Origin: Candidatus Hodarchaeota archaeon
Lineage (GTDB): Archaea > Asgardarchaeota > Heimdallarchaeia > Hodarchaeales > YT1-039
Assembly (NCBI GenBank): GCA_016840025.1
Contig: JAEOTF010000504.1
Coordinates: 1-16,057 of the forward strand
Direction: 5' to 3'
Length of the DNA: 16,057 bases
Both the position numbers and the translations under genes were made by a program. Shown piece after piece: positions 13,781 through 16,057 of this stretch (its first letter is position 1; each line of letters opens with the position of its first letter). A model generated the notes under the pieces. It made no database searches. It had not been told where the DNA came from and saw nothing but the letters and a program-made list of their open reading frames with translations.

Positions 13781-14773
13781 CTAAACTGGAACTTGTAGTT
13801 CATTCATAATGTCCGCAGCTATACGATGTTTACTGATCCCTTCAAGTTCTGCTTCTGGTTTCATGATCAACCGATGATGAACCGTGTGAGGGATCATTGC
13901 TTTAATATCATCGGGAATGACATATTCGCGTCCACGAATAGATGCTCGTGCTTTCGAGGAACTCAGTAACGCCATACTTGCTCGTGGACTACCACCCAGG
14001 ATTAACCTAGGATCTCCACGTGATTTCACAATTACATCTCGCATGTATTCTAAGAGATCATCGTGCACCTGTACTTGCGCAGAAACCTTTTGCATGGCTC
14101 TGATACCTTCTGGACTGGTTATAACATCAACTGTCGCGGGAATAGGGTTATGTTTAAGTTTAATAACACCTAATTCTTCATCGGGAGTTGGGTAGTCTAC
14201 AATCAACTTGAGCAGAAAGCGATCAACTTGTGCTTCAGGGAGCGGATATGTTCCTTCTTGTTCTACAGGATTTGCTGTTGCAATAACGATAAAGGGTGAG
14301 GGAAGTTTATAGGTTTCACCCTCAATGGTCACTTGTTTTTCTGCCATTGCTTCGAGTAGAGCCGATTGAGTCTTGGGGGGTGCTCGATTTATCTCATCAG
14401 CCAAGACAATGTTAGCAAAAATTGGACCTTTTTTCAAATTGAAAGTTCCCGTCTTGGGATTGAAAATATTTGTTCCAACAATGTCTGCTGGCAACATGTC
14501 CGGTGTAAATTGAATACGGCTAAAGTCACACCCGAGTGTGTTGCTAAAATTGTTGGTCGTCCAAGTTTTTGCAATTCCTGGTACACCTTCGAGGTAAACG
14601 TGCCCATTCACAAGTAAGGCTGTAAAGAGGAGCTCAAGCACATCCAGCTTTCCAATAATGACCTTTTTAAGCTGTGCGCGCATTTGATCCCATGTTCGTT
14701 TGACGTCATCATCCGTTACAATGTATCGTTTGACATCAGTTCCTACAAGCCCTTTTCCTTTTCCTAACGCCAT
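13781..14773 (-). CDS. moxR: MoxR-family AAA+ ATPase
   Basis: A 330-residue AAA+ ATPase of the MoxR group, which use ATP to remodel or activate partner complexes, commonly with DUF58/vWA proteins. Walker A is GVPGIAKT (63-70), with Ala in place of the second Gly as is usual in MoxR. Walker B is IVLADE (Glu127). Sensor 1 is ATANP (Asn168) and the candidate arginine finger is in AQVDRFLLKL (Arg185). Sensor 2 is GGSPRA (Arg264). The C-terminal lid helix follows (GREYVIPDDIKAMIPHTVHH). Start ATG14773 has GGAG about 12 bases upstream. It is 32 bases downstream of the secreted-protein gene and 51 bases before DUF58, so these are likely one transcript. Family is certain; the client is not. Confidence 0.96.
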   Translation of the reverse strand: MALGKGKGLVGTDVKRYIVTDDDVKRTWDQMRAQLKKVIIGKLDVLELLFTALLVNGHVYLEGVPGIAKTWTTNNFSNTLGCDFSRIQFTPDMLPADIVGTNIFNPKTGTFNLKKGPIFANIVLADEINRAPPKTQSALLEAMAEKQVTIEGETYKLPSPFIVIATANPVEQEGTYPLPEAQVDRFLLKLIVDYPTPDEELGVIKLKHNPIPATVDVITSPEGIRAMQKVSAQVQVHDDLLEYMRDVIVKSRGDPRLILGGSPRASMALLSSSKARASIRGREYVIPDDIKAMIPHTVHHRLIMKPEAELEGISKHRIAADIMNELQVPV

Positions 14774-14805
14774 TTTTATTTTTCTCCATAGTCTGCTTTA
14801 ATCTT

Positions 14806-16057
14806 TTAAGATGTATCAAATTTCAAAACGAACGCAATATTATCTATAAGTGTCACTTTTCCATCTGCGTCTTTCCATGTGATCTCAAAAGTGACATCAT
14901 TATTATATTGGGGGTTACTAAGTGCGAAGGCTACATCCCATGTGAAGCTAATCCCAAAGGTTGTGCCATTGAGAGAGTTAAAAGTGGTAAGATCTAGCCA
15001 TGTAGTAGTGCCGACATGATAGTCATTTTCACCTGTCTTTGTCATATTAATGGTAATATTCCCGCTATCAAAGCGTCCCGAACCAGGTCCTTCACTGTCG
15101 GTGAGTGTGATATTGAATTCGACCGATTCACTAATAACAAAGGTGGCATACAATTCGTTATCGGGAGCTCCTGACTCTGTTGTGGTAGTAAAGCCCGCGA
15201 CCGACTCTACTATATTATAGGTGTAAGTCCCCTGGGTTGTGTTTGTCGCCCATTCAATTGACGTATTATGGAGGACAAAGGTCAGAAACTCATTTGTATC
15301 GGGGAATGGGTTGACAGTTTGAATTGTCGTATCATTATAGCGGAGAGGGAATGTTAACACCGCCCCATTACAGGCTAAAGTCTCATTCGCGAGAGATGCC
15401 ACTCCACCATAATACATGATGACTTCCATGTTTCCTGGTCCATTCGTCACATTTACTATTTCAAACTGAGGAATAACCGCTTGATCATAATTGGCTGTAA
15501 GTAAGGCTTCATCGGGTTCTCCCGTTACTGGGTCGATAACCGCACTAAGATTATACGTGTAATACTGTTCATAAGGCGTCGCCTGTGTCGTATAGGCGTG
15601 GTCCTTGGCCATCGGGTCAGGGGGGGGACCAACCAGTACCCCAAAGGGGTTTTCAATGTCAAAGGCGACCTCATTGTCTCCTGTCGTTGGGGCATCGCCA
15701 CCCACCCACGCTGCCCTGATCTTATACCCCGGGCCTAGGAGAGCGGGATTGTCCACATTCCAGTTGAACCAGACTGTCCCGTTGGGAAGTGTTGTGCCTT
15801 CCCATAGAAGGGTCAGGTTAGTCGGGTCAGATATGGAATACAAACTTAAGTTAAGAGTTGCGCCTGGTATGCCAGTTAGTGTATAACTACCCATTGTTAT
15901 CCGGGCTTCTGCTAATTTAGCAGAAATAGTGTAGTCATGGAACAAGTAAGCGTCGCCGATGTCGCCGGTGAAATTACCGGGAAGCACCGAGTAGCCATCT
16001 CTGATGACATAGACGTCCAGCCGATATGCGTCTCCTACGAGAATAAATGGGGTGTAT
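14806..16057 (-). CDS. Secreted or surface beta-sandwich protein, sequon-rich, 5' truncated by window edge
   Basis: The frame stays open to the window end; upstream of the internal GTG15987 it continues as TPFILVGDAYRLDVYVIRDG without a stop, so that GTG is not the true start. The visible part is about 416 residues, with Ig/fibronectin-like beta patterns (alternating hydrophobics, Tyr-Thr-Tyr, Gly/Pro turns). There are 14 N-glycosylation sequons (NxS/T) in the 393 residues after GTG15987, and hardly any Cys (one). Two tandem repeats of a domain of about 110 residues begin near residues 142 and 254 (YYTYN and TYTYN, then PDEALLTA and PDNELYAT, then GPG). It ends in LKFDTS without a C-terminal membrane anchor, so it may be released or bound through other means; its signal peptide would lie outside the window. 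Sugar-modified extracellular function is inference. It is the first visible gene of the MoxR group. Confidence 0.85.
   Translation of the reverse strand, partial: YTPFILVGDAYRLDVYVIRDGYSVLPGNFTGDIGDAYLFHDYTISAKLAEARITMGSYTLTGIPGATLNLSLYSISDPTNLTLLWEGTTLPNGTVWFNWNVDNPALLGPGYKIRAAWVGGDAPTTGDNEVAFDIENPFGVLVGPPPDPMAKDHAYTTQATPYEQYYTYNLSAVIDPVTGEPDEALLTANYDQAVIPQFEIVNVTNGPGNMEVIMYYGGVASLANETLACNGAVLTFPLRYNDTTIQTVNPFPDTNEFLTFVLHNTSIEWATNTTQGTYTYNIVESVAGFTTTTESGAPDNELYATFVISESVEFNITLTDSEGPGSGRFDSGNITINMTKTGENDYHVGTTTWLDLTTFNSLNGTTFGISFTWDVAFALSNPQYNNDVTFEITWKDADGKVTLIDNIAFVLKFDTS
15620..15627 (-). repeat. Homopolymer of 8 C (coding strand) in the surface-protein gene
   Basis: Eight G on the + strand (C on the coding strand) encode part of the VGPPPDP turn. 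Such a run is prone to slippage. It is in frame as sequenced, and a one-base change would truncate the protein. Confidence 0.9.

Overview
This 16 kb window is archaeal. Its information-processing genes are of archaeal type: translation factor aIF1/SUI1, a type II methionine aminopeptidase and an ATP-dependent DNA ligase. It also carries the archaeal fusion of formaldehyde-activating enzyme with hexulose-6-phosphate synthase (Fae-Hps). Many genes start at GTG or TTG behind Shine-Dalgarno-like GGTG/GAGGT sequences, and promoters look like AT-rich TATA boxes. Most of the window is AT-rich (roughly 37-40% GC in hand-counted lines); the right end rises to about 55-60%. An IFT52-like (GIFT) protein and a coiled-coil protein with PRC-barrel-like segments hint at an Asgard-type archaeon, but the sequence alone does not prove that.

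Left block, + strand (1-5872): the 3' end of aIF1, an intergenic promoter region of about 340 bp, then a probable operon of Fae-Hps, type II MetAP, a 732-residue coiled-coil protein with PRC-barrel-like segments, a DUF167/YggU protein and an AhpD-like carboxymuconolactone decarboxylase family protein. Spacings are from a 1-base overlap to about 62 bases. The theme is one-carbon/pentose metabolism joined to protein maturation.

Middle block, - strand (5915-10243): a helical orphan (177 aa), the ATP-dependent DNA ligase, a 409-aa protein with an IFT52/GldG-like N-terminal domain and a repeat-bearing disordered linker, and an orphan of about 147 aa. The last has a tandem 40-bp repeat carrying TATA-like motifs just upstream. 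A gap of about 400 bp (10256-10660) follows.

Right block, - strand (10661-16057): read 5' to 3' on the - strand, a secreted, sequon-rich beta protein (cut by the window end), a MoxR AAA+ ATPase, a DUF58 protein with a vWA-type MIDAS motif and a polytopic membrane protein with a large charged loop. MoxR-DUF58 pairs act in assembly or activation of envelope or enzyme complexes. The membrane protein and the secreted protein are the candidate partners or clients here.

No tRNA, rRNA, CRISPR array, transposase or integrase was seen. The most interesting unexplained items are the IFT52-like protein with its repeated RLVRPSQI motif, the tandem promoter-like repeat at 10271-10358, the orphan MoxR/DUF58/membrane/secreted-protein module, and the PRC-type coiled-coil protein.
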